Shown: one piece after another, positions 35,180-43,533 of the stretch
Layout of the letters: the number at the start of each line of letters is the position of its first letter
How positions within the stretch are numbered: the stretch's first letter is position 1
DNA from: Deferribacterales bacterium Deferri_01
Lineage (GTDB): Bacteria > Chrysiogenota > Deferribacteres > Deferribacterales > Geovibrionaceae
DNA length: 64,000 nt
NCBI GenBank assembly: GCA_001603805.1
Contig: LUZY01000003.1
Coordinates: forward strand, 248,001-312,000
Direction of reading: 5' to 3'
Made by a program: the position numbers and the translations under genes
Notes under the pieces: model-generated
The model's input: the letters and a program-made list of their open reading frames with translations, nothing else
Database searches by the model: none
Told to the model about the DNA's origin: nothing

Positions 35180-37369
35180 TTAATAGAAGTTGTCAACTCT
35201 ATCCGAGGATCTTGTTGAAGACAAAGGACTTTTAAAAGTCCCCAGCCCCTGAAGACCGATTACGAAATAGATAATCTGTTCCCTGCCGGAGTAATCTCCT
35301 TTATCATCAATGGGATTATATTCTTTTTGAGTTAATGAGAGACCCATATGCCAGCAGCCTGACTTGTATGTTCCGTAGAATGAGTTGCTTATTGTGCGCA
35401 GATTATCCAGAGAAATGCTCTGGTTTTTTCCTGATGTTTTTGTTTCAAATGCGAATTCAAACTTTTTAAATTCGAGAGCAATACTGAACTCAAGTGAGGT
35501 ATTTTCTGTTTCTTCCGTATAGTCCAGATCTTCATAAAGATACTCTTCACTGAATGTAACAGGACCTTTTTTAATATAAAATCTTTGGTTGAGGAGTGAT
35601 GTATTAGCATCGCTGTGGTCATAGTCATGCCTTAGATACATTCCGGTTTTTTGGTCATAATTATAATTAATTTTTGCGATAATAGGGCGTAGACGGCTTT
35701 CACTGAGCATTGCATCGTAGGTTTGCTCCAGCGAGGCATCCAGATTCCATTTTTCAGCATCAAAGTAGTTCTTCAGAAAGTATGTGTAGCTTTTTGTTCC
35801 TTCTATATAGTCGCCTTCGATACGTTCAGGTATGGCTGAATGATCAAGTTCCGGTATTTGTTCGTATCTGAAAGTGTTGTATATGGAGTGAGAGAATTTT
35901 TCGTATTTTCTGTAGATTTCGTTCAGCGCTATTTCATAGCCGACCTTGTAGGTAAGTCTGTCAATAGAGTTTTCATCGGCGTTTATCTGAGCTACGGTGC
36001 TGCCGTGGCTTCTATGAACATTCGGTGCTTCGTCAATATTATCCCAGCGAGTTGCTAAAATCTGCGCGTATGGTTTGAAAGTGGCTATTTTAAGGTTAAT
36101 TGGTGTGTAAATTTCGCCTGTCAGGTGCATGCGTTCATATTCATCTTCAACAGTGGAGTCTGCTCCGTTAATTGCCGGGTAAACTATTTTTTCTCTGTAG
36201 AGGACATGGTCAAAGTCTGCTGTATAGTTGAATCCAAGAAATCCCTGACGCAGGTTTTTTCTTACGAAAATATTGGGCAGACGATTTACTTCCGTTTTTT
36301 TATAACCGTTGTCAACATCCGTAAACTGCATGTCGTTTTTAAAACGTATGCCGAAATCAGCATAATCTGTTCTGTGTATAAGTCTGAGATCTGCATAGAA
36401 TTTATTGTCAGGGTTGTCGTAGTTGTCAACCATCTCCGTATCTGCAATATCTCTCAGGTATCTGTAGTCAGATACATAATCTGCTTCTATATAAACTTCT
36501 GTATTGTCGCCTATTTTAAAGTTTGAGTCCTGATAGAAGAGATACCTTGTTTCCTTGTCTGATTCGCTTTTGCTGTCATTCATGAATTCGCCGTACATGT
36601 AAAGGTTTTCATTCATGTCTTTGGCGTATCTGAATTCTCCCAGATAGTGAACATTACCTGAAGTGTATATGTTTGTGCCGATTGTGGCATCTTTATCAAC
36701 GTTTATATCACGGAAATATTTAAGCCCCAGCATGCTTCCTCTTGTGGAGTTTGAGCCGAGCTTCGGGATGAGAAATCCGCTTTCACGGTCCTTTTTGATG
36801 GGATACACAAGGTACGGGGTGTAGAGGACAGGAACACTTTTTATCCAGCCCGTTGTGTTGGTGGATTTTATATAATGACCTATGTCCATTGTGGCACGGC
36901 TGGCGGTAAATGACCAGTCAGGTGCTTCACCGGGGCAGGTTGTGAAGCGTCCTTTTTCTATGAGGAAGTTCACCTCTCCTGTCCGCTCAAACTTTTCCGC
37001 TTCGAGGTAATGATAAGGCTCAACAAAGCCTTTAACATCTATAAATGTTCCTTTCTCTTCTGCAAAATTATATAAAAGGCGGGAACAGTCAAAGAAGTTG
37101 TTTACTTCACGCAGGCGTACATTGCCGCTGGCATCGAAAACACCGGTGGCTCTGTCGTAGACGACCTTATCTGCGGTGAGGGTGGCGTTATCCTTCATGA
37201 TAACCACGTTCCCTGTGGCTTCGTATGTTATATTATCAGGGGCGAACATTTCGTCCGCTTCGAGGGTAATGTTGTCTGCTTTGGTATTACCGCCGCCCGG
37301 AAGCATAAGGTCTGCGGCGTTTGCGGAGATATATGAGATTAAAAGAATAATGGCTAAAAGTCTGATCAC
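35180..37369 (-). CDS. lptD: LPS-assembly outer-membrane protein
   Basis: 729 residues with a signal peptide (MIRLLAIILLISYISANAA). The N-terminal OstA-like domain (about 30-140) has the expected beta-jellyroll repeats (ITLEADEMFAPDNITYEATG, NVVIMKDNATLTADKVVYD). The remaining 550 residues form the LptD barrel, with WIKSVPVLYTPYLVYPIKKDRESGFLIP near 185-212 being a strong family motif and many alternating aromatic strands after it. LptD with LptE inserts LPS into the outer leaflet. No lptE was recognised nearby. The start codon at 37369 lacks a strong ribosome site. Confidence 0.92.
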   Translation of the reverse strand: MIRLLAIILLISYISANAADLMLPGGGNTKADNITLEADEMFAPDNITYEATGNVVIMKDNATLTADKVVYDRATGVFDASGNVRLREVNNFFDCSRLLYNFAEEKGTFIDVKGFVEPYHYLEAEKFERTGEVNFLIEKGRFTTCPGEAPDWSFTASRATMDIGHYIKSTNTTGWIKSVPVLYTPYLVYPIKKDRESGFLIPKLGSNSTRGSMLGLKYFRDINVDKDATIGTNIYTSGNVHYLGEFRYAKDMNENLYMYGEFMNDSKSESDKETRYLFYQDSNFKIGDNTEVYIEADYVSDYRYLRDIADTEMVDNYDNPDNKFYADLRLIHRTDYADFGIRFKNDMQFTDVDNGYKKTEVNRLPNIFVRKNLRQGFLGFNYTADFDHVLYREKIVYPAINGADSTVEDEYERMHLTGEIYTPINLKIATFKPYAQILATRWDNIDEAPNVHRSHGSTVAQINADENSIDRLTYKVGYEIALNEIYRKYEKFSHSIYNTFRYEQIPELDHSAIPERIEGDYIEGTKSYTYFLKNYFDAEKWNLDASLEQTYDAMLSESRLRPIIAKINYNYDQKTGMYLRHDYDHSDANTSLLNQRFYIKKGPVTFSEEYLYEDLDYTEETENTSLEFSIALEFKKFEFAFETKTSGKNQSISLDNLRTISNSFYGTYKSGCWHMGLSLTQKEYNPIDDKGDYSGREQIIYFVIGLQGLGTFKSPLSSTRSSDRVDNFY

Positions 37370-37413
37370 GCGAGTTTCCCTTCTTCAACACAAGTGTGCA
37401 GTTATGTATGTTT

Positions 37414-38532
37414 TTAGTTTGAAATAAGCTTCTTTACGCAGGCGCACAGATAAAGCGAACCGCTGACAAGTATATCAGCATTTCCAGCAAGTTCAACCGC
37501 TATGTTTAAAGCCTTTTCCGTATCTTTTTCCTGTATTGTTCCTTCAATATTCAGAGGCAGGCGGAGGCTTCTTTCATTGCCCGGTATTTCCGTTATTACA
37601 ATATTACGGAACTTGGCGGAGAGAAGTGTTGTAAGTTTTGATATATCTCTGTCAGCAGTGGATGAGATAAGCACACTGCCGATTTTCTCCGAATCCATAG
37701 ATTTGACAAGTTCATGCATTCCGTGCGGGTTGTGGGCTCCGTCAAGGATGAATCTGCCGATACGCTCCTGCCTGCAAGGCGGAAGAACCGGCACGAAATT
37801 TTCCGGCAGACGCCCAAGCAGATACTCCACAATGTTTTTCGCAAGCGCAAGGTTCTGCCCGAAAGGAGCAGGAACTGCGCCACAGGCCTTTTCAGTGGGG
37901 ATAATACTTTTATCCGCCAGAGTCTTCAATATATAGTCCGTTATGGACGGGGTATTCATCCCAAGCATTACGGTTTTGTTCTCTTTGATGATTGCCAGCT
38001 TTTCATCAGCAATGCGGTAAATGCTGTTACCGAGAAAAGCTGCATGATCCTTTGCTATGGCGGTAATTACAGGGAGTTTGACATTCAGGACATTTGATGA
38101 ATCAAATCTTCCTCCCATTCCCGTTTCTATGACGGAGAAATCAGGCTTAAGTTCTGAAAAATATAGAAAAGCACATAAAGTAAGCGCTTCAAAGTACGAA
38201 AGGCGGAACTTTTGGATTAATGGAACTGAGCTTTCAAAAATACGGTCGAAATCGGCATCGCTTATGTCCGCACCGCAAAAAACTATTCGTTCATTGGTTT
38301 TGAGTATGTGAGGTGATGTGAAAAGAGCTGTTTTATAGCCGCAGGCGTTCAGCATATCCGCTGTGAAGCGGCAGGTGGAGCCTTTGCCGTTTGTTCCAGC
38401 CACATGGATGATTTCTCCGAGTGACTCCTCACGGAAGCCTGCTTCCTTTAATGCTCTTTCAATACGTGAAAGGGTGAGTTCAAGATTTTTGAACTCACCC
38501 GTATTTCTGAAATATTTTTCAAAAGCGTTAAT
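37414..38532 (-). CDS. folC: Folylpolyglutamate/dihydrofolate synthase, apparent ATT start
   Basis: Adds glutamate to folates. Translating from the first conventional codon (GTG at 38403) would begin inside the P-loop HVAGTNGKGS and delete the family's N-terminal helices. Reading upstream in frame recovers them (INAFEKYFRNTG, LTLSRIERALKEAGF, SLGEIIHVAGTNGKGST), but no ATG, GTG, TTG or CTG exists between that point and the in-frame TAG at 38613-38611. An ATT at 38532-38530 follows AAGGA (38544-38540) by 7 bases and gives 372 residues, near the family length. It starts 13 bases after the accD stop. Other motifs: TSPHILKTNERI, VIETGMGGRFDSSN, DGAHNPHGM. A strong hairpin lies in codons 11-20. 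Confidence 0.88.
   Translation of the reverse strand: MNAFEKYFRNTGEFKNLELTLSRIERALKEAGFREESLGEIIHVAGTNGKGSTCRFTADMLNACGYKTALFTSPHILKTNERIVFCGADISDADFDRIFESSVPLIQKFRLSYFEALTLCAFLYFSELKPDFSVIETGMGGRFDSSNVLNVKLPVITAIAKDHAAFLGNSIYRIADEKLAIIKENKTVMLGMNTPSITDYILKTLADKSIIPTEKACGAVPAPFGQNLALAKNIVEYLLGRLPENFVPVLPPCRQERIGRFILDGAHNPHGMHELVKSMDSEKIGSVLISSTADRDISKLTTLLSAKFRNIVITEIPGNERSLRLPLNIEGTIQEKDTEKALNIAVELAGNADILVSGSLYLCACVKKLISN
38472..38500 (-). other. Perfect 12-bp hairpin inside the folC 5' coding region
   Basis: GGGTGAGTTCAA-GATTT-TTGAACTCACCC is a perfect inverted repeat. In the folC mRNA it begins 29 bases after the ATT start codon and encodes codons 11-20, so its strength is unlikely to be chance. 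It is not followed by a T run, so it is not a standard terminator. Confidence 0.85.
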
Positions 38533-38545
38533 GGCTTTTTCCTTG

Positions 38546-39394
38546 TCAGTTGTAGCCGAAGAAATCGAGAACTCTTGTGATGTCTTTTCTCCAGCGTTTT
38601 CTGTGGGACACTATGTCAACCATGCCGTGTTCGAGGAGGAATTCTGAACGCTGGAAGCCTTCGGGGAGCTTCTGTCTGATTGTCTGTTCTATAACTCTGG
38701 GACCTGCAAAGCAGATAAGTGCCTTGGGTTCAGCCATTATAACATCTCCGAGCATGGCGTAGCTTGCCGTAACGCCGCCTGTTGTGGGGTCGGTGAGGAG
38801 CGATATGTGTCCGAGACCTTCCATGCGGAGTTTCGCCAGTGCTGCGGATGTTTTTGCCATCTGCATGAGGGAGAGTATGCTCTCCTGCATTCTTGCTCCG
38901 CCGGAGCATGAGATAGTGATCACATGTCTGTGGTTTTTGATTGCGTTTTCCACCAGTCTGGTGATTTTTTCGCCGACAACACTGCCCATGCTTCCGCCGA
39001 GGAAGCCGAACTCTATGCCGCCTATATTTATTTCACGTCCGTTAATTTTTGCCATGCCGCCAACGAATGCGTCGTTCATGTCCATTTTCTTAACGGCTGC
39101 TTTTATCCTGTCAGGGTATTTTTTGCTGTCTTTAAACTTGAGAGGGTCGAGGGAGCGTATTCCGGTATCAAACTCAACGAATGTATGAGGATCAATGATG
39201 TAGTCTATTTTCTGCATTGCGGACACGGGAAAGTGGAAATCACACTTGGGGCAGCACTGGTAGTTGTCCTCAATTTCCTGACGGTAGCTTATCTCGCCGC
39301 ATCCGGAGCATTTACTCCATATATTTTCCTTCATATCTTTTTTCTGTGAGCTAACTTTGGTGATTTTCTCCAACAAAAAGTCGGTTATTCCCAT
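38546..39394 (-). CDS. accD: Acetyl-CoA carboxylase carboxyltransferase beta subunit
   Basis: Forms malonyl-CoA with AccA as the carboxyltransferase half of acetyl-CoA carboxylase. 282 residues. An N-terminal zinc ribbon C-x2-C-x15-C-x2-C (CSGCGEISY...CCPKCDFHFP, about 29-51), then the crotonase-like core with GGIEFGFLGGSMGSVVGEKI (about 124), ISCSGGARMQESILSLMQMAKT (about 159) and TDPTTGGVTASYAMLGDV. The accD-folC order is a widespread arrangement. The inverted repeat about 45 bases upstream of the ATG may be an operator. Confidence 0.96.
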   Translation of the reverse strand: MGITDFLLEKITKVSSQKKDMKENIWSKCSGCGEISYRQEIEDNYQCCPKCDFHFPVSAMQKIDYIIDPHTFVEFDTGIRSLDPLKFKDSKKYPDRIKAAVKKMDMNDAFVGGMAKINGREINIGGIEFGFLGGSMGSVVGEKITRLVENAIKNHRHVITISCSGGARMQESILSLMQMAKTSAALAKLRMEGLGHISLLTDPTTGGVTASYAMLGDVIMAEPKALICFAGPRVIEQTIRQKLPEGFQRSEFLLEHGMVDIVSHRKRWRKDITRVLDFFGYN

Positions 39395-39435
39395 ATGGGA
39401 CTCTCCTTGTTTTTAATAATCCGAATCTGCACTTA

Positions 39436-39453
39436 TGTTTGAAAAATCAAACA
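39436..39453. promoter_or_regulatory. Inverted repeat upstream of accD
   Basis: Perfect 7-bp arms TGTTTGA-AAAA-TCAAACA about 42 bases before the accD start codon, in the 100-base gap between accD and the upstream kinase-like gene. Its size and place suit an operator for accD-folC-lptD; the regulator is unknown. Confidence 0.45.
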
Positions 39454-39497
39454 CCGGATGTAATTTTATTGTTTTTTTGTATGTTTCGCAACATTAA

Positions 39498-40130
39498 CTA
39501 TTTTTTATCTTTATTGTCAGCCAGTTCTGCTTTAAGCATGAAATAGCGACTGATAATTCTTTCTGCCTGTCTTTTTACACGTATTCGGTTAATTATACCG
39601 ACGTGCAGGTGAAGCCAGCTTTTTATATCACGCTTGCGGAGTCCAAGACCGTCTATTATCACAAGCCTATAGCTGTTCTGCCCTGTTTTCTGCAGAAGAA
39701 CATTGGTCAGGTAAGCATCAGCAAAGATTATTCTATTGTCTGTCAGGTAATCCGCCAGCTCATGAATTAGCTTTTCTTCCTGACTATCTGTCAGTAAACC
39801 TGCACTTACTGCATCGTACATATCTGTTATTTCAGAGCCGTCAAAATTTGCAACCCTGTCTGCCACAAGTCCCTGACCGAGATCAGTTTCAATCAGACCA
39901 TAGCATCTGGTTATGTGGCTGAAGTTACTCACTCTGCCTTCTATAAGCCGGAAGTAATAGTCATCCAAAAGGTTGTCGTTCAGCTGTCTTCTTTTGTTTT
40001 CAGGCAGTTTCAGAATGTTTGATGAACTCTTGAGAACCTTGATTACTTTGCTGCTGTCCTGCGGGTGTGTGTACACATCACGCTCTCCGCCGGAGGAAAG
40101 GAAAAGGGATTTATCAACAGTTATCATCAT
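39498..40130 (-). CDS. YrbL-family kinase-like protein
   Basis: 210 residues. Resembles the PhoP-regulated YrbL family, which has a small protein-kinase-like fold: a Gly/Arg loop SGGERDVYTHPQDSSKVIKVLK (about 13-34) containing the Lys of an ATP site, then LADYLTDNRIIFADAYLTNVLL (about 126-147) at the position of a catalytic loop with Asn, and VIIDGLGLRKRDIKSWLH (about 156) with the metal-binding Asp. The activity of YrbL is not established; it may phosphorylate a sugar or lipid in the envelope. It is 4 bases downstream of the DEDDh exonuclease gene in the pdxA run. Confidence 0.8.
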   Translation of the reverse strand: MMITVDKSLFLSSGGERDVYTHPQDSSKVIKVLKSSSNILKLPENKRRQLNDNLLDDYYFRLIEGRVSNFSHITRCYGLIETDLGQGLVADRVANFDGSEITDMYDAVSAGLLTDSQEEKLIHELADYLTDNRIIFADAYLTNVLLQKTGQNSYRLVIIDGLGLRKRDIKSWLHLHVGIINRIRVKRQAERIISRYFMLKAELADNKDKK

Positions 40131-40134
40131 TCCG

Positions 40135-40752
40135 CTATTGCCACTTATAAAAAAGCCGTCCCTGTTTGCCGTAAAGATCCTGTAATGTTCTCACGCCTTT
40201 TGCGTAGAGAGCTTCAAAGCACCGCACTGTAAGCAGAGCAGTGTGGGCCGCATCAAACAGCGCCCTGTGCCTGTAGGCGGCAGGAACGGGGATGTCCAGT
40301 TCTAATTGTGACATCAGGTTGTCAAGACTATAGCTTGTCAGCCCGGGAAACGCAAGTCTTGCGAGCCCTATCGTGTCAATAATTTTTGTAAAACTATGTG
40401 AATGCTGGCATTTATCTAAGGTGTGATAAACAAATTTGCAGTCAAATCCCGCATTATGAGCTATGGCTATGCTGTCGCCCACGAAGCCGATGAATTCGGG
40501 TATAACCTCTTCGGCTTTGGGCTTGCCCTTTGTCATTGCTCTGCTTATGCCGTGAACTGCGTATGCCTGATACGGTATGTCACAGCATGGGTCTATGAGA
40601 GTTTCAAATCTGTTCTGAAGGTTAAGCGTAAGATTAGGCTCTATTTTGACTGCTGCTATTTCCACAAGTCTTGAACCCTTATCCGGGGACATGCCTGTGG
40701 TTTCTGTGTCAAATACAGTAAAAGTAAGTTCTTCAATGGGTTTATTTATCAT
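40135..40752 (-). CDS. DEDDh 3'-5' exonuclease (DnaQ/epsilon-like)
   Basis: 205 residues. All exonuclease motifs are present: ExoI FDTETTGMSP (about 14-23), ExoII HNAGFDCKFVYHTLD (about 98), and ExoIII YRHRALFDAAHTALLT (about 161), with the His-x4-Asp of the DEDDh type. It is shorter than a DnaQ subunit with a full C-terminal polymerase-binding tail, so it may be a stand-alone exonuclease or the proofreading subunit of PolIII. It overlaps rsmA by 11 bases. Confidence 0.88.
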   Translation of the reverse strand: MINKPIEELTFTVFDTETTGMSPDKGSRLVEIAAVKIEPNLTLNLQNRFETLIDPCCDIPYQAYAVHGISRAMTKGKPKAEEVIPEFIGFVGDSIAIAHNAGFDCKFVYHTLDKCQHSHSFTKIIDTIGLARLAFPGLTSYSLDNLMSQLELDIPVPAAYRHRALFDAAHTALLTVRCFEALYAKGVRTLQDLYGKQGRLFYKWQ

Positions 40753-41545
40753 TGATCACCTTAAAGAGGCGGATAAAATCCTCAAGATTCATCTCTTCCG
40801 CACGGATTGAAGGTTTTAATTCCGCTTTTTCGATCATATTTTCAGGGTTTTCCACACCCATCAGGTTGTTGCGGAGAGTTTTGCGTTTCTGTGTGAAGCA
40901 TCTGCGCAGGAAAGAAAGGAATTCTTTTTCATCACCCACATCCTCCTTAACGTGAGGAGTAAACTTCAGTATGGATGAAAACACTTTGGTGTTCGGAAAA
41001 AAGTTTCCGCCGGAGATGTCTTTTATCTTTTTCTTGTCATAGAAGTAATCAGTCATTACGGAGATTGAGGAATAAGCCTTTGAACCTGATTTGGCAGCGA
41101 TTCTGTCTGCAACTTCTTTCTGGTACATGAATATCATTCTGTCCGTTATGCTGTGAAGTTCCGTACATTTCGCAGTAATGTCAACAGACACATTATAGGG
41201 CAGGTTGCCGATTATTTTCAGCCTGTCTGTTTCCAGAAGCGATGTATCAAACTCCATGAAGTCAGAATGTATAACACGGAAGTTTTTATAAACGTGGAGA
41301 TAGCGGTTGAGGAATGAAACAAGCTCACCGTCAATATCCACTGCGGTGACATTTGCGCCGGCTTCAAGTAGCTTATGAGTAAGAACCCCGCAGCCCGGAC
41401 CAATCTCAAGCACATGGTCGCCTTTTTCTATTTCAGCGGAGCTTACAATGAGGTCGAGTATGTGAGTATTGGTGAGGAAATGCTGTCCGAACGCTTTTTT
41501 TGTTCTTCTTTGTTCCTCTTTAAAAAGTTTAAGCAGATCGAGCAT
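40742..41545 (-). CDS. rsmA: 16S rRNA (adenine1518/1519-N6)-dimethyltransferase
   Basis: Also called KsgA; dimethylates two adenines in the 3' hairpin of 16S rRNA late in small-subunit assembly. 267 residues. Motifs: KKAFGQHFLTN (start), VLEIGPGCGVLT (SAM loop, about 45), AVDIDGELV, IHSDFMEFD, and the IGNLPYNVS catalytic motif (about 112). The C-terminal helical domain ends with EDFIRLFKVI. It overlaps pdxA by 17 bases; pdxA-rsmA is a common pair. Confidence 0.96.
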   Translation of the reverse strand: MLDLLKLFKEEQRRTKKAFGQHFLTNTHILDLIVSSAEIEKGDHVLEIGPGCGVLTHKLLEAGANVTAVDIDGELVSFLNRYLHVYKNFRVIHSDFMEFDTSLLETDRLKIIGNLPYNVSVDITAKCTELHSITDRMIFMYQKEVADRIAAKSGSKAYSSISVMTDYFYDKKKIKDISGGNFFPNTKVFSSILKFTPHVKEDVGDEKEFLSFLRRCFTQKRKTLRNNLMGVENPENMIEKAELKPSIRAEEMNLEDFIRLFKVINDK

Positions 41546-42482
41546 TAATCACCATTTCTTTCGCCACCTGAACAGCCCTGAAAAGGGATGACGGTGCGGC
41601 AGTATTTTTTCCAGCTATATCAAAAGCGGTTCCGTGGTCAACAGATGTGCGTATGATCGGCAGGTTCAGGGTAACGTTGACCGCATTGCCGAAGGACTCC
41701 ATCTTAACAGGGATCATCCCCTGATCATGATACATACAGACCACAAAGTCAAATTCTCCCTTAAGCACTTTGGGAAAGAGAGAATCCGCAGGGTAGGGAC
41801 CTCCGGCGTTTATACCTTCTTTCACAGCCTGTTCTATGGCTGGAGCTATGATATACTGCTCTTCGTCTCCCAGCGCCCCGTTGTCTCCGGCGTGGGGGTT
41901 AAGACCCAGAACAGCTATGCGGGATGTACCTTTGCAGAAGAATCTGCCTGCGTTATGTGCGTTGCGAATTGCCGTGAGTACCGTATGTTCATCAAGCTTT
42001 GCCGTGAGATTGCAGAGGGGTACATGAGTGGTGGCGAGCAGAGTCCGCACCTTATCACCCACAAGGAGCATAGAGAAGTCCTTGGTATCCGTTAGGTATC
42101 CGAGAAATTCCGTATGACCGGGGAAGCTGTATCCGCCGAGCTGGATTGATTTTTTATTTATAGGGCATGTGACAACGGCGTCAATTTCGCCTGACTGTGC
42201 CATCCTCACTGCTTTTTCCACAAAAAGCATGGATGCCTTACCGTATTCACCCTTAATTTTGCCGTAATCGATGGGAAATTCCATTTTTTTATCCGGTTCG
42301 ATGATTCTGATGTCCGGCATCTCTGTTTTGAGGATATTCCTGAAAGCGTCTTCAATTATGAAACGGTAGCCTATGAAGACAGTTTCCACATCTTCCGGTT
42401 GATTCAGGGCATATTTGGCGGCAATTTCAGCGCCTATTCCGGCGGGGTCGCCGATTGTGATTCCGATAACTGTTTTTTTCAT
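41529..42482 (-). CDS. pdxA: 4-hydroxythreonine-4-phosphate dehydrogenase
   Basis: Pyridoxal-phosphate synthesis: NAD-dependent oxidation and decarboxylation. The start is placed at the ATG of MKKTVIGITIGDPAGIGAEI (42482); a TTG 36 bases upstream is possible but would add a non-family extension. Family motifs: GITIGDPAGIG, FPGHTEFLGYL with a metal His (about 122), LGLNPHAGDNG (about 193), and SVDHGTAFDIAGKN (about 290) with the second His. 317 residues, normal for PdxA. I see no clear Shine-Dalgarno site for either start. Confidence 0.94.
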   Translation of the reverse strand: MKKTVIGITIGDPAGIGAEIAAKYALNQPEDVETVFIGYRFIIEDAFRNILKTEMPDIRIIEPDKKMEFPIDYGKIKGEYGKASMLFVEKAVRMAQSGEIDAVVTCPINKKSIQLGGYSFPGHTEFLGYLTDTKDFSMLLVGDKVRTLLATTHVPLCNLTAKLDEHTVLTAIRNAHNAGRFFCKGTSRIAVLGLNPHAGDNGALGDEEQYIIAPAIEQAVKEGINAGGPYPADSLFPKVLKGEFDFVVCMYHDQGMIPVKMESFGNAVNVTLNLPIIRTSVDHGTAFDIAGKNTAAPSSLFRAVQVAKEMVINARSA

Positions 42483-42680
42483 AGGCAGAAGATAATACCG
42501 AAGGGGAGGATTTATCAAGCTATACTTTACATTACCGCTTATTTATGGGGTTTTTCATCTGCAATGAGGAAAAATTTTACTCCATTTTTTTTGACACGGC
42601 GTTTTACGGATGGTACGCTTGTGCTGAAAGTTTAGCTTACAGATAATTTAAATATAATATTCTCCAAGGGAGGTTAATCA

Positions 42681-43508
42681 ATGAGGTTAAATACACTGCT
42701 GGCAATACTGGCAGTGGCGGCTTTTCTGGGCGGATGCGCCGGAGGCAAAACCCTTGTTTCAGCGGGCGATGCGCGCAGTAAGGTCGATTCACTGTCTTCC
42801 AAAAAATTTGAAGTTTCCAAGGTTCAGCTTACTGTGGCTCCGAATCCTCCTGAGGCTTCCGATCTGATGTTTAATGCTCTTGCCCAGCCGTTTATGTTCG
42901 GTACAATGGGGCAGACATTTACAGACCAGCTCAGTATTCTGCTTAAACGTGATTTGGGTATAGATGCCGATTACAGGCAGCTTCACAGCACCTTTAACTA
43001 CAAAACATCCAAAAAAGCCGGCTTTGTGTGGGATCCGGATCTTTATGCAAGGCAGGCAACTAAACAGTTTAAAACAGGAAAACAGACCATAGAGATAACT
43101 GCCTATGTTCCTAACCCGTCGGTAGCGGCTATAGAGACGTTGATCACGGTCTCCGGCGATGGTGACGTGCTTAAACAGTACAAAATTCAGGCTGTGATGA
43201 GTCCAAATGTTCATAACTTGATGCTGCATGAAAAAGCAAAGGATTACTTTATCCATATTCCCGAACTCCTTAGTCTGGGAATCAGCGGATATATAATAAA
43301 CGAGGCTAGTGCGGAGGAATCCATTGCGGATTTCAAAGGCATGCTTGAACGTATAAGGTTTCAAAATAACCCTCCTGAAAATGATTTGAAGCGTCTGCGG
43401 GAAATGGTCACAGATATCGACCCTTCCTCCGGAATAGTTCTAGAAGAATTCGTTAAGCCGGATGAGGCGCAGGAAAAAAGCGGCAGCGGCGCAACGCTGA
43501 TGGACTGA
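42681..43508 (+). CDS. Lipoprotein, function unknown
   Basis: 275 residues with a lipobox: signal MRLNTLLAILAVAAFLGGC, so it should be acylated at Cys19. The start follows AAGGGAGG. The mature part is mixed alpha/beta with SSKKFEVSKVQLTVAPNP, a repeated-looking Lys/Thr-rich region and a Gly/Ser-rich tail. Residue 20 is Ala rather than Asp, so it is probably sorted to the outer membrane if Lol rules apply. I do not recognise the family. A large exported protein follows 25 bases downstream, and the two probably work together. Confidence 0.75.
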   Translation: MRLNTLLAILAVAAFLGGCAGGKTLVSAGDARSKVDSLSSKKFEVSKVQLTVAPNPPEASDLMFNALAQPFMFGTMGQTFTDQLSILLKRDLGIDADYRQLHSTFNYKTSKKAGFVWDPDLYARQATKQFKTGKQTIEITAYVPNPSVAAIETLITVSGDGDVLKQYKIQAVMSPNVHNLMLHEKAKDYFIHIPELLSLGISGYIINEASAEESIADFKGMLERIRFQNNPPENDLKRLREMVTDIDPSSGIVLEEFVKPDEAQEKSGSGATLMD

Positions 43509-43533
43509 TTTCCCGATCCACAGGAGAGGATTT

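Noticed and set aside
38403-38403. GTG at 38403 as the folC start
   Set aside because: It would start inside the P-loop (HVAGTNGKGS), removing the family's N-terminal helices that are present in frame upstream.
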